Shown here: positions 56,398-64,000 of the stretch, piece by piece
How positions within the stretch are numbered: the stretch's first letter is position 1
Layout of the letters: every line of letters begins with the position of its first letter
Source of the DNA: Hexactinellida sp. DTS-2022
Taxonomy: Eukaryota > Porifera > Hexactinellida
DNA: 64,000 nt
NCBI GenBank assembly: GCA_028753945.1
Contig: JAPNXP010000010.1
Coordinates: 6,079,042-6,143,041, forward strand
Reading direction: 5' to 3'
Translations under genes and position numbers: made by a program
The notes under the pieces: model-generated
Told to the model about the DNA's origin: nothing
Seen by the model: only the letters and a program-made list of their open reading frames with translations
Databases searched by the model: none

Positions 56398-59300
56398 ATG
56401 AAGATAGTTATAACTCTATTTGTTATTTCAGTTATAATTGTTGATGTTGTTTGTAGTGATGACACATTCGAAGGGATCATAGCTAGAGTAAATAATAATA
56501 ACAACAAATGGAGAGCAGGCGTCAATACAAGGTTTCACAATGCACCTGAAGAATATATAAACAGTCAAATGGGAACATTTTTGGAAGATTTCGATTCAGT
56601 AGATGATCGTGATATTTGGCCCGAAGTTGAATTGGAATCTCTACCAGATAGTTATGACGTAAGAGAGGAATATAAGTCATGCAAGTCTGTGACTGAGATT
56701 AGAGATCAAGGTTCTTGTGGGAGTTGTTGGGTAAGTTCACGAGTTTAATTTCCTCAAATAATCGCCCTTTTGTGACAATGTGCCCAACCAAGGTACTAAA
56801 CAAATATGGGCCCAGGGCGCATAAATTTGAAAGAAATTTTCTAGGCGCACGAAAATCGAGAGAGGCTCAAATAATGTAATATAAAATATGTAATTAGGCG
56901 CGCGTGAGCGAGCTCAAACTAAATCTAGGCGCGCAGAAAATTTGTATGGATGATAAAACTTTCCTCGAGTTACTATTTACCAAATTGGATAACCTGCACA
57001 TTTACAAACACAATAAAACATCGATGATTGAATATTAAAATTTCCAAACTATGTACTATTCAAAGATCTACTTCATTAACTTAATAATTAACTCATTGGA
57101 TAGTGCAACATCTGATTAATTAACAGTTGATTGCATCATCACATATTAATCCATTAAAATAATGACTAAATGTGTATTGTCATCGTTACAAATCACAACT
57201 ATACACTATACCAAATCTCTTCAGATTCTCACATTAAATTACCCGAATTCAGAAACCCTGTATGAATGACGTTATAAACAACAACAGTTCATAGTATAAT
57301 TGGCTTATCCAATCTAATTATAGGCCGTGGCAGCTGTGGAAGCTATGTCAGATAGGCTTTGCATAAAACTATCGGAAGACATTAGAATATCAGCTGTCGA
57401 TCTGTTGGCTTGCTGCAGTCAGTGCGGGTATGGGTGCAAGGGTGGTTATCCTAAGCAAGCATGGTGAGTACATTTATGTGGTGTTTAGGGGTAGTTATGG
57501 TGTAAGTTATATTTCTATTCGTATACCAACATTTTGATATACAGTAAACTCCCGTTATAACGAAGTCGGATATAACGAAATGGAGATTTTCCACAAAGCA
57601 CTAAATGCATTAATTATTACCGCTTATACCGAATATCCGGATATAACGAAGGAATTTACAGGTCCCAAGAACTTCGTTATAACGAGAGTTCACTATACTA
57701 CATTTCGATGTATGGCATATCAATACACGTTGATTTATTCTTACATCGAAATGTGTCCATTGAATGTTGTGTATCATATATGATGCATCGAAATGTAGCC
57801 ATTGAATGTCGTGTATCATAATATGATGCATCGAAATGTAGCCATTGAATGTCGTGTATCATAATATGGTGCATCGAAATGTCTGTAGTATATAATTTCC
57901 CTGTATTATATCACACAGGCGCTACTGGAACAGCCCCGGGTTGGTGACAGGAGGCAGCTACAACAGTTCTGATGGCTGTCTTCCCTATCCTATACAGATG
58001 TGTTCTCATCACACAGAAGGAGAGTACCCGAAATGTGGAGACATAGTGTCTACACCAGAATGCATTAGGGACTGCGAACAAGATTATTCTTTGGATTACT
58101 GGGCAGATAAGCACTATGGGAGTAGCTACTATAAGTTGCCAAATAATGAGACTGCTATCAAGTTGGAGATATATGCTAGGGGCCCTGTCGAAGCAGCATT
58201 CAGAGTGTATAAGGATTTCTTAACGTATAAATCAGGTCAGTTACATAGGTTCCAAATATAACAATTGAAATGCTGACCATTAATAGCAAGTGAATTTAGT
58301 TCACAATAGAACTAGATAATAACAGTTCCATTAACAAGCCATATCTACTGTATTAAGGCCTTACAGTAACATTGACTTAGTAATGCAGATACAGTAGAAC
58401 CTCGTTAATACGTACACGGTTTCAGTTCCCTTCAATGCCTTTTCAATTCAAATGATTCCATATTTACGTACTATGGTATTTTCGTGAGCAGACCTTAAAC
58501 ATTGTTGTACGTATGTTACAAGCATATTACAATGCCTATATGTGTACAGGTGTGTATGAACGTACAGGAGGAGAGTACAAGGGAGGGCATGCTGTTAAGA
58601 TGATGGGTTGGGGCAGCTATAATGGAGTGGACTATTGGCTAGTTGCTAACTCATGGAACTCAGATTGGGGAGATAATGGTAAGTAAACAAGTGTTGTTGT
58701 TGTTGTAAGTCAACAATATCAGTCAACAATTAATACAAACAATTTAGGAATTACTTATATATTGGCCAATACAATTTTGATCACTGGAAAGTAATCTTTT
58801 TAACATCACTAAAATAAATGTAGTTATTTAAATATTTGGCCACACTACGTAATAGTTGGCACAGTAAAATTAGGGTTTATATGAAAGGTATTGACCGATA
58901 TAGAAGTAACACCTTAAAATGAATATTTAATAAGTGTGTTTAAGTGTAATGAGTTTTAAGCTAATTAATAGGAGTGCTCTGTAGTTTGCTTTCGTTGTAC
59001 TTAACAGATAGATTTTTCATCTTTTCAGAATGTGGTATGCTCTTATCCAAACTGCTATAATTCTCTTTAACAAACTCAGCGAATAGATTCAATTTCTTAG
59101 GATTTCCTTTCTTATCTGTAAGTGGCACTAATTCAATGCGAGATTTACACAAAGGACAACATTTAGTGCTGGTGTCAATTGATTTTGAGTGTCGACCTAC
59201 AATAAAGTAGCAGTTGACACATTTATATTTGAATTTAGTGTCTATGGAGTAGGAATGACATCTCGTAATAGGGGGTAGGGTGGAGTAAAGTTGCCCCGCT

Positions 59301-60704
59301 TTTTGTGCCCATCCTTTCCAAATTGGACCATGTCCCTCTTTGACACCATTTATGAACCATGTGGCAGCATGACACATTTCATGAATGAGAGTAGATTTCA
59401 ATCTTTGTTCGTCTGTGATTATTTTGGTGGATAAATTGATTGCGATTGCACGCGTGGTTACGGTAGTGTCTCTTTGGAATTTGTATTCGCAATAGCCAGC
59501 TGTTTTTGTTAAGTTCTTGTTCCATTTTATTTGGAGTTCCTTTGGTAGAAGAGAAGTGAATACACTCTCGTTAAATATGAAATACCAATTCTGTCCCAAC
59601 TCAATTTTAGTTAAATTGAATTTCCTTATTAGTGTTGGTGTTTGTGTATGTTTTGTGTCGTTTAATGGTGTGAAATTATTCACATTTGGAGTGAAGAAAA
59701 GTGGATTTAATCTGGGTTTACTTAACGGTGTATAAAATATCTCATTTTCAGAATCAACACTTGAATCGGAATTAAAATCCAAATCTATTGGTGTTGTCTT
59801 TGTGCTATTAATTTCTAAAGATTGCAGGGATTCCTCTAAGCTTTTGATAGGTGAATCCAACTGAATAGTGTCAATATGTCCATTAATATTTCTGGTGCCT
59901 ACTACATGTTTGTTTACGGAAGTTTCGAAGTTGGTTTCATATTCGATATCACTTGAATCGCTGACAATAATAACCGAAGGTGATTCTTTTAAATCCGGTG
60001 ATTTATTTCGTATTTTTGACAGATATTCATCGAAAATAATGTCATCATCATCTGATGAAGATATATATATTTCTCTTGTTTGTTTGTTGTTTGTGTTTAC
60101 AATTTGAGGGGAATCGAATAACTTTCTACCAACTTTACTATGGGATGGGCTAATAGGAATGTTCTCTGCCATAACTAACAAAAATGTTGTTGTGATTGTC
60201 AGTGTGAACCATTAATAAAAACCAAACAAACAAACAAATTGAGTTCTTATAGAATTTTTTTGTCGTTTATGAACTAATCCCTGGTACCAATTTAACAGTT
60301 CCCATAGGATTTGAAAAATCCACAAACAAACAACAAATATAGTTCTTATTGATACATATGAACATACCCTTTGGTTTCAGTTTAACAGTTCCCGTGGGAT
60401 TTAAAGTCCACAAACAAACAAACAACAAATATAGTTCTTATGAAATACATATGAACATACCCTTTGGTTCTCATAAGAATTGTATTAAGCCCAATTCGCT
60501 TAAATGAAGTCTCTCAATAGGAATATATATTGGTCCCCTGGGGTCAATAAATGTCCCTAATATATAGTTCCAGTTCCAGTTCCCTATAATCTCACATATC
60601 GTATTTACTCACTCTCTTTGTTTGTAGGCTATTTCAAGATACTACGAGGCTCAAACGAATGTGGCATAGAACAGAATGTTGTCGCAGGATTTGCTGACAA
60701 ATAA
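56398..60704 (+). CDS. CTSB: Cathepsin B-type lysosomal cysteine protease, five exons
   Basis: Exons are 56398-56730, 57324-57463, 57919-58235, 58550-58678 and 60628-60704; all sites are GT..AG and the phases join into 331 residues, close to the usual 330-340. A signal peptide ([20 protein letters not shown]) and a short cathepsin-B propeptide ([20 protein letters not shown]) precede the mature enzyme at LPDSYDVRE. The catalytic Cys is in QGSCGSCW, the His in [11 protein letters not shown] and the Asn in [11 protein letters not shown]. The occluding loop keeps its paired His (CSHH), which gives cathepsin B its dipeptidyl-carboxypeptidase activity. It should act in lysosomes. The 1.9-kb last intron contains the antisense GCNA-like gene. 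AATAAA lies about 50 bp after the stop. Confidence 0.93.
56811..56960. repeat. Family K repeat (intron 1 of cathepsin B)
   Basis: It carries TTTTCTAGGCGCACGAAAAT, GGCGCGCGTGAGCGAGCTC and AGGCGCGCAGAAAATTTGTA, in the same orientation as the 39228 copy. Confidence 0.7.
57542..57694. repeat. MITE, family E (intron 2 of cathepsin B)
   Basis: Ends CAGTAAACTCCCGTTATAAC and TCGTTATAACGAGAGTTCACT are inverted; TA flanks both sides. The inner words GGATATAACGAAATG and CCGGATATAACGAAGGA are repeated. Confidence 0.75.
57740..57882. repeat. 43-bp tandem repeat, about 3.3 copies
   Basis: The unit runs GATGCATCGAAATGTAGCCA ... GTGTATCATAATAT; the two central copies are identical. It lies in intron 2 of cathepsin B, just after the family E MITE. 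Confidence 0.75.
58391..58480. repeat. Truncated family B MITE (intron 3 of cathepsin B)
   Basis: It starts CAGTAGAACCTCGTTAATAC, then TTTCAGTTCCCTTCAA; the right half is missing. Confidence 0.6.
58754..58906. repeat. MITE, family H (intron 4 of cathepsin B)
   Basis: CTTATATATTGGCCAATAC and GGTATTGACCGATATAGAAG are inverted ends, with TA on both sides. It lies just downstream of the GCNA-like stop codon. Confidence 0.7.
58961..60172 (-). CDS. GCNA: GCNA-like SprT protease, nested in cathepsin B intron 4
   Basis: This single exon encodes 403 residues from the ATG at 60172 (upstream the frame opens only with TTG). The N-terminal half is acidic and disordered, with SUMO-interaction-type stretches ([30 protein letters not shown]). 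The SprT-like domain has [14 protein letters not shown], the HExxH zinc site in [13 protein letters not shown] and a third His in [11 protein letters not shown] zinc ribbon follows (CVNC ... CPLC). The IDR-SprT-ZnF layout and the KTAGYC and [10 protein letters not shown] signatures fit GCNA (ACRC) rather than SPRTN; the HMG box of some GCNAs is absent. GCNA protects germ-cell genomes from DNA-protein crosslinks. It lies wholly inside a host-gene intron on the opposite strand, intronless, which suggests retroposition or intron loss. Confidence 0.85.
   Translation of the reverse strand: MAENIPISPSHSKVGRKLFDSPQIVNTNNKQTREIYISSSDDDDIIFDEYLSKIRNKSPDLKESPSVIIVSDSSDIEYETNFETSVNKHVVGTRNINGHIDTIQLDSPIKSLEESLQSLEINSTKTTPIDLDFNSDSSVDSENEIFYTPLSKPRLNPLFFTPNVNNFTPLNDTKHTQTPTLIRKFNLTKIELGQNWYFIFNESVFTSLLPKELQIKWNKNLTKTAGYCEYKFQRDTTVTTRAIAINLSTKIITDEQRLKSTLIHEMCHAATWFINGVKEGHGPIWKGWAQKAGQLYSTLPPITRCHSYSIDTKFKYKCVNCYFIVGRHSKSIDTSTKCCPLCKSRIELVPLTDKKGNPKKLNLFAEFVKENYSSLDKSIPHSEKMKNLSVKYNESKLQSTPIN
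60240..60560. repeat. Family C-related long repeat, arm 1
   Basis: Blocks such as AACATACCCTTTGGTT, AACAGTTCCCGTGGGATT and ACAAATATAGTTCTTAT are the complement of those in 60824-61218. It contains two internal direct copies. Confidence 0.7.
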
Positions 60705-60823
60705 CAGTTGATCAACCAATACTGAATCTATATACTTATTGTGTATGTTTATTGGAATAAACAGTGTTATGTAATGTGAATTTATTGAGTGAATAAATAC
60801 AGAAATGTAAGATTGTAATTCAA

Positions 60824-61218
60824 CAGTCAGGGTCGCTTATTATATACCCTAGGGGACCAATGTTCCTATTGAGACTTCATTAAGCGAATTTGGCTTAATA
60901 CAATTCTAATGGGAATTATAACCAAAGGGTTTGTTCATATGTATTCATTAAGAACTATATTTGTTGTTTTGTTTGTTTGTTTGTGGACTTTAAATCCTAT
61001 GGGAAATGTGAATTTAGAACCAAAGGGTTTGTTCATATGCATATCATAAGAACTATATTTGTTGTTTGTTTGTGCACTTGAAATCCTAAGGGAACTGTTA
61101 AATTGGGACCAGAGGATTAGTTTATAAGAACTCAATTTGTTTGTTTGTGTATTTCAATTCTTTGGGAACTGTTACTGGAACTATAACTTAACAATATTTA
61201 TAAAAGCGACCCTGACTG
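60824..61218. repeat. 395-bp long family C element, arm 2
   Basis: Ends CAGTCAGGGTCGCTTAT and AAGCGACCCTGACTG are inverted, with TA after the right end. It contains several internal copies of AACCAAAGGGTTTGTTCATA and AGAACTATATTTGTTG. It faces the arm at 60240-60560 across the last cathepsin B exon. Confidence 0.8.
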
Positions 61219-61614
61219 TATATCAAATCAAATAAACAACTAAACACAAAATATAATAGCAACATAGATAATAATAATAGCGATAGAATACAACTAAGAA
61301 ATAATCTGTTCAAACGTTATATGGATAGAAGCTTAGTTTGAAAATAATAGCAGCAAAAAATCAATTCAAAATAATCAGGACTGCTAAAATATACATAAAC
61401 AAAGTAATAGATATATATATGTACACTTATAAAGGGTGGGTATTAATTGGGCCCATCGGTATGCACAGATGCATACAAGGTTTGATCAGCTGCTGGGAAT
61501 TGGGCTAAATCGGTGTAATTGGTATGAGGAGCAATGGGGGGGTGAACACGCCCGGTTTGGCTCGTTACAATGTCTAGGTCTGCGTATAGGAGCTCCTTCT
61601 CAGGGGGGGCCTAA

Positions 61615-61815
61615 GGGTGTTAAATGTGGATATATACTAGGGCATATAGGTGTTAAAACGTGGATATATACTAGGGCCTATAGGTGTTAAAACGTGGATA
61701 TATATTAGGGCCTATAGGTGTTAAAATGTGGATATAAATTAGGGCCTATAAGTGTTAAAACGTGGATATATATTAGGGCCTATAGGTGTTAAAATATGGA
61801 TATATACTAGGGAAT
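61615..61815 (+). repeat. Minisatellite, 34-36 bp unit, about six copies
   Basis: The unit contains GTGTTAAAACGTGGATATAT then ACTAGGGCCTATAG, with few changes between copies. A further piece (ATTAGGGCCTAGG) continues after the MITE at 61956-61990. Confidence 0.85.
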
Positions 61816-61853
61816 GCTCTCGTTAGTTGACCATGATGATAACAATAGGAATA

Positions 61854-61955
61854 CAGTGGACTCCGCTTAATAGAGTCACCACGGGACCAGGTTACTTTGA
61901 CCTGATTAAGCGGAGAAATCTATTAACCAGTGGCTCTATTAAGCGAAGTCGACTG
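61854..61955. repeat. 102-bp MITE, family A
   Basis: CAGTGGACTCCGCTTAATAG and CTATTAAGCGAAGTCGACTG are inverted ends with TA on both sides. It is the shortest complete family A copy here. Confidence 0.85.
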
Positions 61956-62675
61956 TATATTAGGGCCTAGGCCCTAGAGGTGTATAATGTGAGAATTGTA
62001 CATGATTTAATGTGGATATATTGTGGTATAAAGATGTGATAATGTGTTATTCAAGAAAGGTAATAATAGGATTGATGGGTTATTAAAAATTGTGACATTA
62101 TTTCCCGAGTAAATTTATCAAATGTGATACATTATTTCTAACATTGGTTATTATCCATGGTTTACTAGTGTTGTGGTAAATCTAGGAAAAATTGAGAATC
62201 TACAGGAAACTATGATTCAATGCCTTTATCCTATTTACGTGGCTTGAATTTAATATGGCTTTATATAGACATCATAGATCACCTAAATTTGTAACCAAAT
62301 ATATATCCATATTGCGTCATTCTAAGTAATATATTAGGCGCTAAATAATTCTTGATTTTATACCCATGGGTATTAGTAGTTGATGACTTGACAACGTCTA
62401 TGGGTATATGGAATGCCATCAACCATCGAGCCATTATTTATGTGCCAAGGAATTTTTAAGTGACGTAACTCACCACCATTCGAGGTGTTTTGGCGGTTTA
62501 TATGAAAAATAATGGTTTGATGACGATTAAAACTATAGTAAGCTCTTTATGAAATGATCGACACCAGAAATTTCAAAAAAAAAAAATCGTTATTTTTTTT
62601 GAAAAAATTGATATTTTCTGAAATTTCAGTATGTATCATGTTTTTTCAGGAATTACTTTTCTACACTAGTACCAT

Positions 62676-62830
62676 AGGGGCTGTCAAACGTTACGTAACG
62701 CTTCCAAAGGTGAAGGGATTAACCAATGTGTGACAGACCATACTTTTTGTATCACAAAATGGTCAAAAAACGTGAAATAGGGAGGGGGCGACAAATTTTC
62801 CTGGAATTTACGTACGTTTGAAAGCCCTAG
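62676..62830. repeat. Family I element, nearly complete
   Basis: Ends AGGGGCTGTCAAACGTTACG and ACGTACGTTTGAAAGCCCTA are inverted. It has all the family words (CTTCCAAAGG, AATGTGTGACAGACCAT, CGTGAAATAGG). It abuts the stop codon of the membrane-protein gene. Confidence 0.75.
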
Positions 62831-62831
62831 G

Positions 62832-63984
62832 TTAAATTACCTGTTTGTGTACAGAGCTATAAAGATCTGCGGGGTTTGGTTTCTGAGTTTTGTTAATCTG
62901 AGAGTAGGTAGCCTCAGATGGATATATATTATCCGTACTGTGACCAGGACCTGATAACTCAACACTAAATAAACAATAATAACAATAAAGTAAACATGAA
63001 TAAGAACAATAAATTAAGATGTCGTTCAAACGTATTAGGCACCCCCTCCCTATCAATCTGGTAATACAAAAAGGATGATACTTATGTCACACATTGGTTA
63101 ACACCTTAGAAGGGTGCATACGTTTGAACGGCCCTTAAGCAACAACAACAACAACAACAATAATAATAATGAGATACCAAAAAGATTATAACAACTAACT
63201 TGTCATCAGATCTTCTCTGATCAGGATACTTAGAACCTATAATAGAAATAAATATATTTAATATAGAACTAACAGTATGTGGTGAATTTTTTGATGTATC
63301 AAAAAATATAACTCACTTTCGGATTTCTTACCACAACAGATACACAGCATAATAACAACGAGAATTATAATTAATATGAAAAGTATTACAGCTCCTCCTC
63401 CTACTGCTCCGGCTATGACAGCTACAAACAATAATAACAACAATAATACTGTTACTCCGCTTAATTGAGCACCGGTTAATAGATTTCTCCGCTTAATCGG
63501 AAAAATCACAGGAATTATAGGAAGGAATTACAGTTTGACTCAAAATATTTCGCTCAATAGATTTCTCCGCTTAATTGGGTCAAAGTAACCCTGGAACAAA
63601 ACTGACATTATAAATTATAAAATAGAAAAATAAACGAGTGTTAATATCCATGGTCTAAAATCTAAAATTGTGACAAGGCCTTATATCACAGTATATGAAT
63701 ACTGTCACAGGAGTAGACTTATTGGATATCAAATAGGATACAACTCACCAACAGGGAGTCCTTCAGCGGATGTAGTAGGTTGACTAGGTTGACTAGGTTG
63801 AGTAGCATCTAAACAAACAATAACAATAACAATAACAGAGTTAATATAGCTCCTCACTACCACCTACTCATATAAACGAATTGACTAATATTCATACCTG
63901 AGGTTGCATTAGGCACTATAGCAGGTGTACTCGTTATAACACTAACGGTAGGAGTAGTGGGCTGAGTAGTGGTAGGAGGATTCT
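62832..63984 (-). CDS. Single-pass membrane protein with Tyr-motif tail (5' part off window)
   Basis: Visible exons on the minus strand are 63984-63898, 63808-63749, 63421-63317, 63236-63200 and 62964-62832; all sites are GT..AG and the phases join to a TAA at 62834-62832. The visible extracellular part is a Thr/Pro/Ser-rich stalk (NPPTTTQPTTPTVS; PSQPSQPTTSAEG). One transmembrane helix (VGGGAVILFILIIILVVIML) is followed by CICCGKK. The tail carries YSQI and, 11 residues on, YSSV: an ITAM-like or paired-ITIM-like arrangement (final Val is not the usual ITAM Leu/Ile). The 5' exons (ectodomain and signal peptide) lie beyond the right edge, so the ligand class is unknown. A receptor signalling through SH2 proteins is inferred. 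Confidence 0.75.
63019..63136. repeat. Family I element, short copy (intron)
   Basis: Ends GTCGTTCAAACGTATTAGG and TGCATACGTTTGAACGGCCC are inverted. It contains GTCACACATTGGTTAACACC and lies in the last intron of the membrane-protein gene. A (CAA)n microsatellite follows (63139-63160). Confidence 0.65.
63451..63608. repeat. Degenerate family A MITE (intron)
   Basis: It starts TTACTCCGCTTAATTGAGCA and has GGTTAATAGATTTCTCCGC and CGCTTAATTGGGTCAAAGTA. The right end is worn. Confidence 0.6.
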
Positions 63985-64000
63985 CTGTAAATAAACTTAA

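Larger units (their letters stand above)
61219..62675. other. No gene seen; minisatellite and MITE
   Basis: The only structures are the 34-36 bp minisatellite (61615-61815), the family A MITE (61854-61955) and AT-rich DNA. A GGCGC word occurs near 62337. An open frame across the minisatellite (61436-61690) reflects the repeat, not a gene. Confidence 0.45.

Noticed and set aside
61436..61690. 84-aa frame
   Set aside because: It runs into the 34-36 bp minisatellite, and the upstream part has no recognisable domain.
63258..63509. An 83-aa standalone membrane protein
   Set aside because: It is the transmembrane exon plus intron read-through; splice sites at 63421 and 63317 join it to neighbours in phase.
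1..64000. CRISPR array, bacterial operons or viral genes
   Set aside because: No regular repeat-spacer array is present; the tandem arrays are minisatellites. All genes are eukaryotic in structure and no viral protein was recognised.

Overview
The window is AT-rich, intron-bearing animal nuclear DNA. Spliceosomal introns (GT..AG with phase-consistent joins), TATA-box promoters and several metazoan-type families support this: an NSD-type H3K36 methyltransferase, a PEAK/Pragmin pseudokinase, p22phox, cathepsin B, GCNA, a PTB adaptor and coiled-coil/NHL proteins. No family fixes the species. A non-bilaterian or other small-genome invertebrate is possible but is only a guess.

Layout. 1-9 kb: a six-exon NSD-like methyltransferase (979-6667, +) whose introns are packed with small TA-flanked inverted-repeat elements, then a single-exon PTB/NPF adaptor (7316-8587, +). 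9-18.5 kb: sparse DNA with many short elements, a coiled-coil protein (13382-14314, -) and an NT-C2/thioredoxin-like/PH protein (16892-18469, -). 18.8-25.6 kb: a tandem segmental duplication of two coiled-coil/NHL genes (both -). Only the first copy carries an 848-bp non-autonomous hAT element, which has a perfect 8-bp target duplication and an empty paralogous site in the other copy. 26.0-26.7 kb: a p22phox-like gene (+). 26.7-47 kb: gene-poor, with one small gene (36918-37613, -) that is a paralogue of the 13.4 kb gene. 47.2-50.5 kb: a single-exon PEAK-family pseudokinase (+). 51.47-51.54 kb (-): a complete hammerhead ribozyme fold. 51.9-53.7 kb (-): the second NT-C2/thioredoxin-like/PH protein. 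54.5-55.9 kb: a small three-exon basic/acidic protein (+). 56.4-60.7 kb: five-exon cathepsin B (+), with an intronless GCNA-like gene nested antisense in its last intron. 62.8-64 kb: the 3' part of a single-pass membrane protein with two Tyr-based tail motifs (-), running off the right edge.

Shared themes. Two unusual protein families each occur twice (NT-C2/Trx-like/PH; MPS-start coiled-coil). With the PEAK gene, several of these single-exon genes have a TATAAATA box about 35-60 bp before the ATG, which suggests a co-expressed signalling or cytoskeletal set. At least ten families of short TA-flanked inverted-repeat elements fill introns and intergenic DNA; many share an end grammar (CAGT, then a CTC/GTTA/GAAC-like block) typical of pogo/Tigger-like MITEs. 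The strongest candidates for something new are the hammerhead ribozyme, the redox-dead thioredoxin-like/PH family and the receptor with an ITAM-like tail.
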